NCBI GenBank assembly: GCA_001953115.1
Contig: LSSL01005536.1
Location: 1-12,216 of the forward strand
Origin: Smittium mucronatum
Taxonomy: Eukaryota; Kickxellomycota; Harpellomycetes; Harpellales; Legeriomycetaceae
Length of the DNA: 12,216 nt
Direction: 5' to 3'
Shown here: piece after piece, positions 1 through 8,039 of the stretch
Position numbering within the stretch: the stretch's first letter is position 1
How the letters are laid out: every line of letters begins with the position of its first letter
The notes under the pieces: generated by a model
Database searches by the model: none
The model's input: the letters and a program-made list of their open reading frames with translations, nothing else
What the model was told of the DNA's origin: nothing
Position numbers and translations under genes: made by a program

Positions 1-492
1 AGTACATAATGTTATTAATTACATCACATGAGCACTAACCCTCTAATCATTATATTTTTATCATTCATATTTTTTTCTATTTAAATGAGGGATAGTGTTA
101 ATACAGTTTGATAATATTTCAGGGTTAGAGATAGGGCTTTATGTATATATTAATAATTTTATCAAAATCAGAGAAATTTCATTTTAAAAAATATGATAAG
201 AAGTTTAATACTAATGTAATTATGGTTTATAGTATTATTTGTACACCAGATTATGAATAACACAACATATATATGCATGAGGCCAAAATTTTATCATCTC
301 TGGTTATAAAATATTTAATTTTCATTCATACATTGTGAGCTAAAATTTTAAAATTAGAATTATACAATTGTCAAGCCTTTTTCTTTAAATTGAATTCACT
401 TTAAATTATTTAAATCTATTGATACTTGATCATATATAATATTTAAAAGAATTATTTGAATAAATGCTGTATGAATTCCACTTATATATATT

Positions 493-560
493 TATTAAAA
501 AAAGTTTTTCTTAATGATTCATATTATATTACAATCATTCAAAAAAAAACTTTTTTAATA
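493..560. repeat. long imperfect inverted repeat (hairpin)
   Basis: The left arm (493-519, beginning TATTAAAAAAAG and ending TTAATGATT) is the near reverse complement of the right arm (533-560, beginning AATCATTC and ending CTTTTTTAATA). The spacer is 13 bases. About 24 of 27-28 positions pair, with small length differences confined to the A and T runs. The arms hold non-homopolymer blocks in matching order (AATGATT with AATCATT, TATTAA with TTAATA), which makes chance folding of A/T runs a weaker explanation. It could be a small terminal-inverted-repeat element, a hairpin RNA precursor, or an A/T-rich cruciform. No target-site duplication is obvious. Confidence 0.6.
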
Positions 561-1029
561 GAACGCAAATAATTTTAATTTAAAAAATTTAATTTTTTTA
601 TGCATATAAAATTAATCATGTCTCCATACAGATATCATATTAAATTAAAAGATATTTAACTCAAATTTATTTACTTTATAATATTTATAATGATTATTTG
701 TGATTTTTTGATACAACCTAAATGAAAAATTATAATGTAAATTCCAAAAAAAATAAACAGAAAATATAAAAATCAATAATAATATTTTATCCTACTGATA
801 TTTTTATTCTATTATTACATTTTTCGCCAATTTTTAGTTAGTATTTAGAAAAAAATAGATTACACAAAAGCTGAGATTCCGAGCAGTCCAATAACATATC
901 TTGATATACATATGTACAATTGCAACATAATGTAAAAATGTGAAAATAAAGCTAATTACCTTAATATAAATACACTGTTTCAGCAATTAACAAAAAAAAT
1001 CAATTATAAAAAAATAGTTGTTTAATTAC

Positions 1030-1064
1030 AATTATTTAGCATACAACAAGCCCTTTGAGCATTT
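1030..1064 (+). repeat. dispersed repeat fragment, copy 1 (pairs with 8080-8115)
   Basis: The 21 bases at 1044-1064 (caacaagccctttgagcatt plus one t) match 8095-8115 at 18 positions. All three differences are transitions (C/T, C/T, G/A). The similarity extends weakly upstream, where AATTATTT here corresponds to AACTATTT there. This is the pattern expected of two old copies of one repeat family decaying towards A+T. The element type and full extent cannot be seen from two fragments. Confidence 0.4.
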
Positions 1065-1229
1065 ATCTGATTATGTATATACTGTATTAATAAACTTTCT
1101 AATAAAGGCATAACAAATATTAACATAATTTGCTTGCATGTATTGAATTAATTACAAATTAAATATTTTTATATATACTATAATAAAAATTGTGTAAAAG
1201 GCTAAAATAAAATGATAAATTTAATTTGA

Positions 1230-1473
1230 TTAAACATAAGAAATTATTATAAAAATTATTATATATATCTGATTGACTTGTGTTAAGCCATTATATATCC
1301 TATATTCTAAACTGCAGATCTATGGCAAAGGATGTCGCAGATATGAGTGCTTTATCACTGAAGCCCACATCTTACCTATTCAATTTTACATGTAAGTATT
1401 TTTTCCTCGCCACAAATAACCATACTTCATCTATAGGTCTCTTAATTACAACTTTAAAGGTATAAAGCCTCAT
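1230..1473 (-). CDS. candidate two-exon small gene, minus strand (competes with the plus-strand model here)
   Basis: I do not recognise this product. Reading leftward, an ATG at 1473-1471 opens a 32-codon block starting MRLYTFKVVIKRP and containing DEVWLFVARKKYL. It ends in phase 2 at 1376 before a good donor (GTAAGATG). A 64-base intron (1375-1312) closes at CTGCAG, and the second block continues in frame (SLEYRIYNGLTQV) into an Ile-rich tail, with TAA at 1232-1230. The model rests only on open frame, splice-like sites and raised GC content. GC by codon position in the first block is about 33, 19 and 33 percent, which is not decisive. The plus strand offers a conflicting spliced model over the same bases, and at most one is real. 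The frame also stays open upstream of the ATG to about 1510. Confidence 0.2.
1322..1459 (+). CDS. candidate exon pair, plus strand (competes with the minus-strand model here)
   Basis: An ATG at 1322 opens a block reading MAKDVADMSALSLKPTSYL, which ends in phase 1 at 1391 before a consensus donor (GTAAGT). A 45-base intron (1392-1436) ends in a pyrimidine-leaning CATCTATAG. The next 23 bases continue in frame to 1459, directly before another possible donor (GTATAA). The intron length is a multiple of three and has no in-frame stop, so the unspliced frame is also open to a TAA at 1463. The ATG is preceded by CTGCAG, which could instead be an acceptor, so the true start may lie further upstream. 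The product is unrecognised. Confidence is low because the opposite strand gives an equally good model. Confidence 0.2.
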
Positions 1474-1622
1474 CTCAATGAATAATAGGTAAAAACTTTA
1501 TGGTATTGGGAAAAGAACTTATAAAAAAATATAATTAAGTAAAAAGATCCTCCATAACTAGTTATCCAGATAAATCGATCAAAGTATATAAGATATCACT
1601 TAGAATTTGAGCCTTTGTAGAG

Positions 1623-1772
1623 ATGACAACGAATTATCACACCCATTATCATCAAACACATTCTCCAAGCAAAAACCTCACTGGAAAGAGTATAAGTCAA
1701 ATTACTGGAATCTGTCAGTTCATGACCGAATTTAATATGCCTACAGAAATATTTGAATCAATTTCTAACTAA
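1623..1772 (+). CDS. short uncharacterised open reading frame, 49 codons
   Basis: An ATG-initiated frame runs to TAA at 1770-1772. It begins MTTNYHTHYHQTHSPSK, is histidine- and threonine-rich at the N-terminus, and contains QITGICQFMTEFNMP. It sits in a patch clearly richer in G+C than its surroundings. GC by codon position is roughly 31, 39 and 31 percent, which does not favour coding. A second plus frame entered from an acceptor-like CACTTAG near 1601, and a minus frame (about 1753-1603, containing EVFAWRMCLMIMGVIIRC), are open over the same bases. The patch could therefore be an exon of either strand, or repeat debris. It resembles no family I know. Confidence 0.15.
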   Translation: MTTNYHTHYHQTHSPSKNLTGKSISQITGICQFMTEFNMPTEIFESISN

Positions 1773-1931
1773 AAAATCTTTATGTGTTTAACCACTAATG
1801 CTTAAGTCAGCAGATAATTAATCCATTATAAGAAAAAAATAACATCATATAAATAATTTAAAAATGAACACTCTCAGGACTGGGTAGTTAAAATGATAAA
1901 ATAATTCACCAAAAAACCATGAAATAATAAA

Positions 1932-2069
1932 CTATTTAGTCAGTAATAAGTCAAGTAATTTATCAAATCCCCAGTATTTAAGACTTTCAAGCCATAAAAG
2001 GAGCGCAAAACCTAGGGCACATAAAACAGGTATTACTGATTTGATTATACTAGGAGATTTTTTAGGATC
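1932..2069 (-). CDS. candidate terminal exon encoding a membrane-anchored C-terminus (partial)
   Basis: Reading leftward, an acceptor-like AAAAATATAG is followed at 2069 by 45 codons and TAG at 1934-1932. The peptide starts DPKKSPSIIK and continues SVIPVLCALGFALLLWLE, a convincing single membrane-spanning stretch flanked by lysines. It ends with an amphipathic, leucine-rich tail (KYWGFDKLLDLLLTK). GC by codon position is about 44, 33 and 20 percent, the order expected for a real coding frame in an AT-rich genome. The upstream exon is uncertain. One in-phase option is a block ending near 2290 before GTAAAA (ending LLREDEGAIT), which would overlap the promoter region of the divergent plus-strand gene; another is a minimal exon supplying only the ATG at 2281-2279 before GTATAT. 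The family is not recognised. A plus-strand frame is also open across this region. Confidence 0.33.
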   Translation of the reverse strand, partial: DPKKSPSIIKSVIPVLCALGFALLLWLESLKYWGFDKLLDLLLTK

Positions 2070-2399
2070 CTATATTTTTATATTCATAGAAATTATCTTT
2101 ATATATAACTTTTATAGAGGTTTTCTTACAAATACGAAATTTAAACCTAAAGTTTACACGAAAAATTCAACTTATCAAATAAAGATTAGGCATTTTTCTA
2201 TCTTGCATATGTATACCAAGTTCGAAAAAAAGAGACTTCTTTTGTCAGTATTCTTTTTAAGACTTGGGATATATATACCATATTTTTACGGTAATCGCGC
2301 CCTCGTCCTCTCGCAATAATAAAATTGTGATACGCTGAATCTTAGTTCTTTGAAAATAAAAAAATCTAGATTTTTAATTACATAAGTGGACGTAGCACT

Positions 2400-2701
2400 A
2401 TGGTTGATTCGAATATAAACGTATCTGTTAGCGAGGAACAGGAGCTTCCCGGCTATGAACCTCTGAAACATTCTAGTTATACCATTGATGTTAAACCTAA
2501 CGATCTGGGTTAAGCATTCTAGTATATAAATGCTAATTTTAATCAATTTATTTTAGGATTGACTGATGAGATGTTGAAATATTGTATAGACATGTTTGGG
2601 TTAGAAATAGCATTATAGGGCTAGTTTTATTATATCCATAAAATTATAAAACTATAATTAGAATGCAAGGATCCGCCCTTGGTAATAATTTAGATGCTTA
2701 A
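2400..2701 (+). CDS. candidate three-exon gene for a 63-residue protein of unknown function
   Basis: The first exon (2400-2508) starts at ATG and reads MVDSNINVSVSEEQELP, then GYEPLKHSSYTIDVK. Intron 1 (2509-2556, 48 bases) runs from GTTAAG to ATTTTAG and contains a branch-like TGCTAAT. Exon 2 (2557-2599) continues in phase as LTDEMLKYCIDMFG. Intron 2 (2600-2661, 62 bases) starts GTTAGA and ends AATTAG. Exon 3 (2662-2701) reads MQGSALGNNLDA and stops. If intron 2 is not removed, exon 2 simply runs to TAG at 2616-2618, giving 56 residues. In exon 1, GC by codon position is about 57, 29 and 34 percent, which supports this strand and frame; the antisense open frame would need an implausibly GC-rich third position. 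The product is acidic to neutral and soluble, with no signal peptide or membrane segment. The frame is open upstream to 2370 after an acceptor-like CTAG, so a 5' exon may exist. I recognise no family. Confidence 0.4.
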
Positions 2702-2735
2702 ATATCATAAACATATACTGCTGATTGCACTTTAA

Positions 2736-2741
2736 AATAAA
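2736..2741 (+). terminator. possible polyadenylation signal AATAAA
   Basis: A canonical AATAAA lies 35 bases after the stop codon of the three-exon model ending at 2701. The position suits 3'-end formation, but AATAAA is common in DNA of this composition, so it is only weak support for the gene model. Confidence 0.3.
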
Positions 2742-3511
2742 CTATCATCATATTAAAAGGGTTAAGAAAAAAACTAAAAAACTTTTTAATCGAATTGAAA
2801 TTCGTTTTTCGTACATTCCAGTGATGTTATAAATTTCAAACTTGTTTTTAGTCCATGAAAGTTCATAAAAACTTTTTGTATTTTATATTTTATGTCACAT
2901 TCGTGTATATGAATGATAATGAGATTTAATGGTTTAAAAAAAGAATTATATTCATAAAGAATTTTTTTATATAGCAAGCTAATACTATATATTCTAATAT
3001 TTCCATGGGTCTAAAATAAATTTTTTAGAAATTAATAATAATAATTTTACACAAATTATTTATCTTTAGTTAAATATACAATTTGTTAAAAAAAAAAATT
3101 TATTATTCAATATATTCCTTAATAATACTGACATTATGTATAAAAAAAAAGATGAATTTAAAATCCTTAAAAATAATAAATTTTATTTTGATCGAATTGA
3201 TTCTTATAAATCATAAATTTTTTATTGAATTTATAGATCGCAATTGGTATTAAATTTTAGAATATGACTTATACACAGTTATTTATTTTAATATTAAAAT
3301 AATTTAATTGAACACTATTTTTGAGATAAAGTGGAATTATTGTATATAATCCGAAAAAATCTAAATCAAACCATTTTATAAAAAAAACTTATTAAAAAAA
3401 AGGGATTATTAATATGATTAATTTATTAATAATTATTATTCATTATTTTGTTAAAAAAGTTTTGTATCGAATTTTTAATTTTTGAATAACATGAATTTTC
3501 ATAAATATGTG

Positions 3512-3550
3512 TAATTTTTTTTAATTTTTTTTAATTTTTTTTAATTTTTC
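3512..3550. repeat. short tandem repeat, 10-base unit TAATTTTTTT, about four copies
   Basis: Three exact and one slightly shortened copy of a ten-base unit (TAA or TTAA followed by a T run) follow one another, ending where the T run is interrupted by C at 3550. It is a simple low-complexity array that probably arose by replication slippage. It has no visible link to a gene. Confidence 0.85.
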
Positions 3551-3989
3551 TTGCTTTATTAAAATAAATTCAAATTTTCAAATTTTAGTTTTTTAAAATG
3601 AAATCGTCGTTATCGAAAATCAAAATAAATTGATAAAATCTTAAAATTATCTCCAACTATCAATTAAATGCCTAAAAAAAGCGTTAAACATCTTTATTAT
3701 TACCAAGCTTATTTTAAAGTCACTTTTTAAACTCTGAAGAAATATTTTAAAAATAATATAAAAAATAGATAATACATACATTTTTACGTAATTTTAAGCT
3801 GCGAATATTTGTATTTGGGTTAAAAAATTAATAATAGTGCTCTTAATAATCAAATTTTTTAAACTTTATTTCGAAAACAAGCAAGTAAAAAATTCATTTA
3901 AATAATTTTTAGAAGCAAAATAAAATTTTTTAAACCAAATTATTTCTATTCTGTATTTTAATAAAATGAAAATTGGAAAAAAAATCATA

Positions 3990-4014
3990 GATATAACTAA
4001 TATCACTTTTAGCT
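3990..4014 (+). repeat. dispersed repeat core, copy 1 (pairs with 9108-9135)
   Basis: GATATA followed by ACTAATATCACTTTTAGCT is shared with 9108-9135 in the same orientation. The 19-base core agrees at 17 positions, and GATATA precedes it at a spacing that differs by three bases. A clustered-C pyrimidine run lies within about 50 bases of each copy, downstream here and upstream at 9071-9080. A looser third copy may lie on the minus strand near 8957-8990 (GAGCTAAAA). The shared non-homopolymer words suggest a common mobile-element ancestor, not convergent AT-richness. Confidence 0.4.
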
Positions 4015-4587
4015 CTCAAAATGTTAATATTTTATTTTTTTCTCCCTCCCCTATTAATTTTTTAACCATATTTTTTCATTTTTTTATTTTATACGAAGCT
4101 GTACAGTTTCTGTTGTGTCTATCCTAATTATAATTGGAAATTTTTTTTTATTATATTTCCAACATACATCTATGAAATCAAAAATATTCTTAATAAGTTG
4201 TTAATGACCAAAACTGAAGCTTTCAATATAATAAATCTATAAAATTTATTTAAAAAGTTTAGATAATTTTTTAACTGTCTAAAAATATATAAAAATTGAG
4301 CTCATAATTATATTTTATAGGTATTATAATGGTTAATTTTTCATTAGGAATAGAAATCCCACGTTTCATGATGTATTCTTTAAATTATCCAGAAAAAAAA
4401 ACTTGCTCTGAAATTTTCTGAAAAAATTGCACCTCATGTATATACTAATCAAAAAAGAAATAAGCGTTAGAAAATAATGAAATTTCATACCCTGTGCTGA
4501 TTGGCCATATATTTTTACCTTTAGTAAAAAATTATCCATAATTTATTTTTTACTAATACAGTAATTCTTTTAATTTTGTTGGAAAGG

Positions 4588-4710
4588 ATGGACTTTATAA
4601 GTCCACCATTTGAGTTTGTGTATTATGAGTTGAGGAAGAATCATTTCTCCAATCGTGGGTTAGATCAAAATAAGAATGGTATATTGATAAAACAACCCCC
4701 TGGTACGTGA
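4588..4710 (+). CDS. isolated 40-codon open block, possible exon or element fragment
   Basis: An ATG at 4588 opens a frame reading MDFISPPFEFVYYELRKNHF and ending KNGILIKQPPGT before TGA at 4708-4710. It lies in an island much richer in G+C than anything within a kilobase. A consensus donor (GTACGT) starts at 4703; splicing to an acceptor at 4777 (TTATATAG) would extend it by ten codons to TAA at 4807. The minus strand is also open over the same island (4741-4598, 48 codons, containing SIYHSYFDLTHDWRND) but lacks an upstream ATG. The bases 4589-4605 form a 7-base inverted repeat around TAT. I recognise no family. Element debris is as likely as a gene. Confidence 0.22.
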   Translation: MDFISPPFEFVYYELRKNHFSNRGLDQNKNGILIKQPPGT

Positions 4711-4810
4711 CCCCGAAGATCGGAAGTTTATGAATTATAGGTTAGGCGTAACGAATTATATTTTTAAATTTATATAGTTAAGAGGCTAAGTGATAATATA
4801 TTGATATAAA

Positions 4811-5651
4811 AATAAGTCTTTTATTAATAATAGAAACTTTTGGCAGATTATGTTTTAAAGACTCATACATAATTATCTTTATTCTAGTAATAAGTGATTT
4901 TAGTTCAGTAATAATACTATTAACAACTAAACTTTAATTTATAATTTACAGAAAACGATTAATCTGGTATAAAAAGTATCTCTAAAAAAAATTATAAATA
5001 TAATTTAATGAAGTAAAACATTATAAAATGTTTATTTATTATTTATGTATTAATGAATAGTGTGATTAATTTCACTCAGAATCTCTTCAGGATCTACTAT
5101 AATTTTCACTATAAGATTCTATTTTAAAACAGCTTAGGGGTTAAATTTTTGCTGAAACAATTTAAGTTTTCTTCTTAATGACTGTTATATATTTTTTTGA
5201 ATAATGTAAGTTACAGTATTCAATTATTTTTTTTTCGTATAGTTATTAATTCAATCAAGTTTCAATTCTCACTTTGGGCTGGTAAATATATTACGGGATA
5301 TTAATTTAAAATAATCTAAAAATAATGATTTCAATGATTTTAAATAGGAATTTTCCTAAATCAAGTCAAAATACATGGAGCACAGATTTTTTTGAAAATC
5401 TAATAATTAAATTTACTTTAAAATTTTGATCATAACCTCACTATAGCCCATTTAAAATATTTTGGTGCACAAAACCTGATAAAAATTTACAAAGGATTAG
5501 TGAAATTCACATTTATTTTTTGTTTTGTCCTTCTAGCAAAAATCTGTTATAAATATTCAAAACTGATTTTAGCAATAGCTTTATGGATTCTTAGTTCCAA
5601 TAGTCTATTTTTTTGCCTCCGATTGATTTTTATTCTGTCATTAGTAGTTAG
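4811..5651. other. AT-rich spacer, possibly including decayed upstream part of the element at 5652
   Basis: There is no supported gene. From about 5460 the composition becomes less extreme, and one plus-strand frame is open for about 45 codons up to a TAG near 5668, but I could not match it to the N-terminal or catalytic part of a transposase. It may be further debris of the element described at 5652-6108. The rest is featureless A/T-rich sequence. Confidence 0.5.
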
Positions 5652-6108
5652 TGCCTTGATTTCTTAGCAATCTTTTTCAAGTTACAAATAAATGATTAGC
5701 ACCGCAATAAACAGTGTTTTTTGGTTCATGTTGGTTTATTAAAAAAACTAAACTTTCAAAGTGCCTTTTTACTACCTGGTTTTACAATGATGGACTCGGT
5801 AACTAGAATATGTGAATTATTGTAGTCTTTTTCTAGAAATTTTAACACTCAGGTCATAAAAACATATCACGGCACCATAAGATTAGAAACTTTTACTCTA
5901 GTTACCCTTTATCTCTGACAAAAATCCCTTAATATTACCCCAAGAGGAGGAAGAAAGGAAAAGTGGACCCAAGGTAAAACCAAGAGAATAATAAAACACA
6001 TTTGATAAAATTATTTTAAACAAGTTTATATACTTAAAAATATAATTTTTCCTAGTACAGGAGCTACTGAAGTACCCATCCCTACGGTCCACTGTTAATT
6101 CCTGCAAT
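5652..6108 (+). pseudogene. decayed DDE-type transposase relic, C-terminal half (tentative)
   Basis: One plus-strand frame runs from 5652 to 6002 with only three stops (5697-5699, 5823-5825, 5916-5918). It shows, in order, what I read as the landmarks of a transposase-like family common in animal genomes (the DUF7869-type proteins): a worn DNC.GQNKN motif (INDxHRNKQ, where x is the first stop), then 25 residues later FLLPGFTMMDSVTRIC against the family pattern FL..GH[ST].M..D..F, then VIKTYHG...FTLV against a .I.TAR....FTV.-like stretch, then RKEKWTQGKTKR against NR....W...KW. A frame change near 6046 leads to QELLKYPSLRST, resembling the terminal LLKYIP segment. The conserved His and Asp are replaced, so the copy is dead. 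The match is from memory without a search. The catalytic N-terminal part and element ends were not found. Confidence 0.4.
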
Positions 6109-6189
6109 ATTTATATAGCTAGAATTACTCAAAAAAAAATTATATGCATAGGCTGCAGTAATTCCTTAAATACATTCAATATTTGAAAA

Positions 6190-8039
6190 TTAAAGTGCAC
6201 TTTTTAAGATAAAATATATAGAAATCAGCCTTTTTAAAAAAATTTAGATTTTTTTTTCTTTTGTGATTCTCACTTTTGCGATATCCTTACTTAACAAAAA
6301 GAATAAGAATTCAAAATACTGAGGAGTATAAATAGAAGATGTGATGAATTTTCCCTAGTTAGGTTAGCATAGTATAGATCAGTTTTTGAATGTTAAATAT
6401 CGATTGATCCATTATAAAAGAATTTTATCGAATATGATTATGTATCTTCAGATTGCTATAAAACATTTTTTAGCGAATTATATGTCTTTTTTTAAAAATT
6501 TTAAAAAGAAAGTATACCCCTGATTAAATTAAAAATCAGAAAGGTGTTAATACATTTATAATTTTATTATAATCCCAATTAAAAGAACTCATGTAATTCT
6601 ATTTCCTCTTAAAAAAATACAAATTTTTATTTTTATAATACTATGCAGATAATTTAAAAAAATAGTGATTCAGTAAATTAGTATTTTTTGAAAATTTTCG
6701 AAAAACCTTTTAAGTAAAGTAATTTCAATATTTAGTTTGATAATCAAGATTTATATTTGATAAAACACAAAATATTAAAATTTTTACGAGGAATTAAAAA
6801 TAAGCCAATTTATTAATAAAAAATACTATCATTTTCAATAGAATATGTTTTAATATAAATTAAGTAGGAAAATTATTACAACATTAAGTGTATTTATACC
6901 CAATCATTGATATTTGGTAATCAACAGCAAAAAATTTCATTTATACTCTAACTATCTAAATTTTCTTTAAATATTTCATGGTAATAAAATATCATTAAAT
7001 AATTAATTCTTGGTTCTTTTTTATAACTTATTTCACTGTTTTATTTTCAAAATATTTTTAACACTAAAAAAATTTTTTTATGTTAGAAACCTGAACAAGT
7101 TTTGAATCTAAATAATTTACTCATTATAAATGGATTTATTATAAAAAGTAAACCAATAATATTCAATTTAATTAATTAAATCATCTGGAGCGAATATTAT
7201 GCATAATAGTAAAAAAATTCAATAATTTTCAATCTAAATTTAACTTCATTTATCTCTCATTTAAAAATTGCTAGAAGAGTTCAATCAAATCCCACAAAAA
7301 TAATTAAAATTTGTCGTAGTGTAAACTATTAATGAATATAACTTCTCGATTTTTTTCTTCAAATAATTTTTTTATTTTTTAAATTTCTCATTAAGTTCCC
7401 CCCTTATCTTAATACGCATTAAAAAAAAAATTAATAAAATTTTTGTTTTTAACGGGTCTAAAGGTTTTCAAAAGGGAAGAAGGTTTAAAAAAATAAATAT
7501 GGGTATAAAAGTATCTATCGCTTTTTATTTAATTAAATAAAATAAACCTTTCGAAGATTATTCCCAAATTATTTTGTATAAAAATTAATCGCCACTTAAA
7601 ATTCTAGATAGAAAAATTGGTACGTAGAAAAAATAAATGTGTATAAAATAAATAAATTTTAATTCACTAAATCTTTATAAAGCTTTTTAAATTATTTGTA
7701 GCAAAATATTTGAAATGAATTATTTTTAAATCCTTGAAAATTAAATATTTATTGTTAAATTTAAAAGCTTTTTACTTTTTTACTTTAAAATATAATATAT
7801 TGATCAATTAATTTATAATTTCTTTATTATTATATTAAAGAATAGAAATTTTTTTACATATTTTCAAATTAAAGTCTAAAAAAAATTAAAATATATTATA
7901 AAGGGGTTTCAATAGTTTAAAAATTTCATTTGTTTTAATTTTAAATAATTAAAATAAAATTTAAACTGGAAACTAACTGTTATAAATTTTTCAATAAAAA
8001 GTTATGAAACCTTAAAATAAATAAAAAAAAATTTAAAGT
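6190..8039. other. AT-rich spacer without a supported gene
   Basis: Long A/T-rich DNA in which all six frames are broken by stops. Only short AT palindromes stand out, the longest being 20 bases at 7523-7542. A small C cluster occurs at 7398-7404. I see no gene, RNA or element boundary. Confidence 0.6.

Larger units (their letters stand above)
1..1229. other. AT-rich spacer without a supported gene
   Basis: This stretch is dominated by A/T runs and short TA-rich words with frequent stops in all six frames. A slightly GC-richer patch near 840-910 gives a 37-codon open frame on the minus strand (951-841), but it has no good start and was not accepted. The stretch contains the hairpin at 493-560 and a diverged repeat copy at 1030-1064, both listed separately. 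I see nothing else that can be supported. Confidence 0.6.
2742..4575. other. AT-rich spacer without a supported gene
   Basis: This is long A/T-rich DNA with frequent stops in every frame. The one 63-codon open frame on the minus strand (2977-2786) is built of AT-rich codons and has no supporting splice or composition signal. The stretch contains the 10-base tandem repeat at 3512-3550, the repeat copy at 3990-4014, and a short pyrimidine run with C clusters near 4039-4050. Nothing else stands out. Confidence 0.6.

Noticed and set aside
841..951. 37-codon cysteine-containing open frame on the minus strand (LLDCSESQLLCNL)
   Set aside because: There is no convincing start or partner exon. The internal ATG gives only about 19 residues. 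The slightly higher GC content alone is not enough.
2286..2546. 86-codon open frame on the minus strand
   Set aside because: It lies opposite the three-exon plus-strand model. In the overlap its third codon positions would be over half G+C while the genome is AT-rich, and the plus frame shows the normal bias.
2786..2977. 63-codon open frame on the minus strand
   Set aside because: It is made of AT-rich codons, shows no composition change against its surroundings and has no splice or start context.
5898..6107. 69-codon open frame on the minus strand with a hydrophobic middle
   Set aside because: It is antisense to the transposase relic, whose motifs run on the plus strand. The hydrophobic part is just AT-rich codons.
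5902..6186. Two-exon plus-strand model: LPFISDKNPLILPQEEEERK, then a donor at 5974, acceptor at 6060 and ELLKYPSLRST
   Set aside because: The splice sites look good (CTCTAG, AAG before GTAAAA, TACAG), but a single neighbouring frame continues the transposase-like motifs through 5902-6002, which explains the region better. It remains an alternative if the transposase match fails.
7523..7542. Perfect 20-base AT palindrome, and 16-base palindromes at 7166-7181 and 10830-10845
   Set aside because: At this composition a rough estimate expects one or two 16-base palindromes in a window of this size, and a 20-base one is only mildly unusual. The 10830 one contains TAATTA homeodomain-like words, but these are frequent here.
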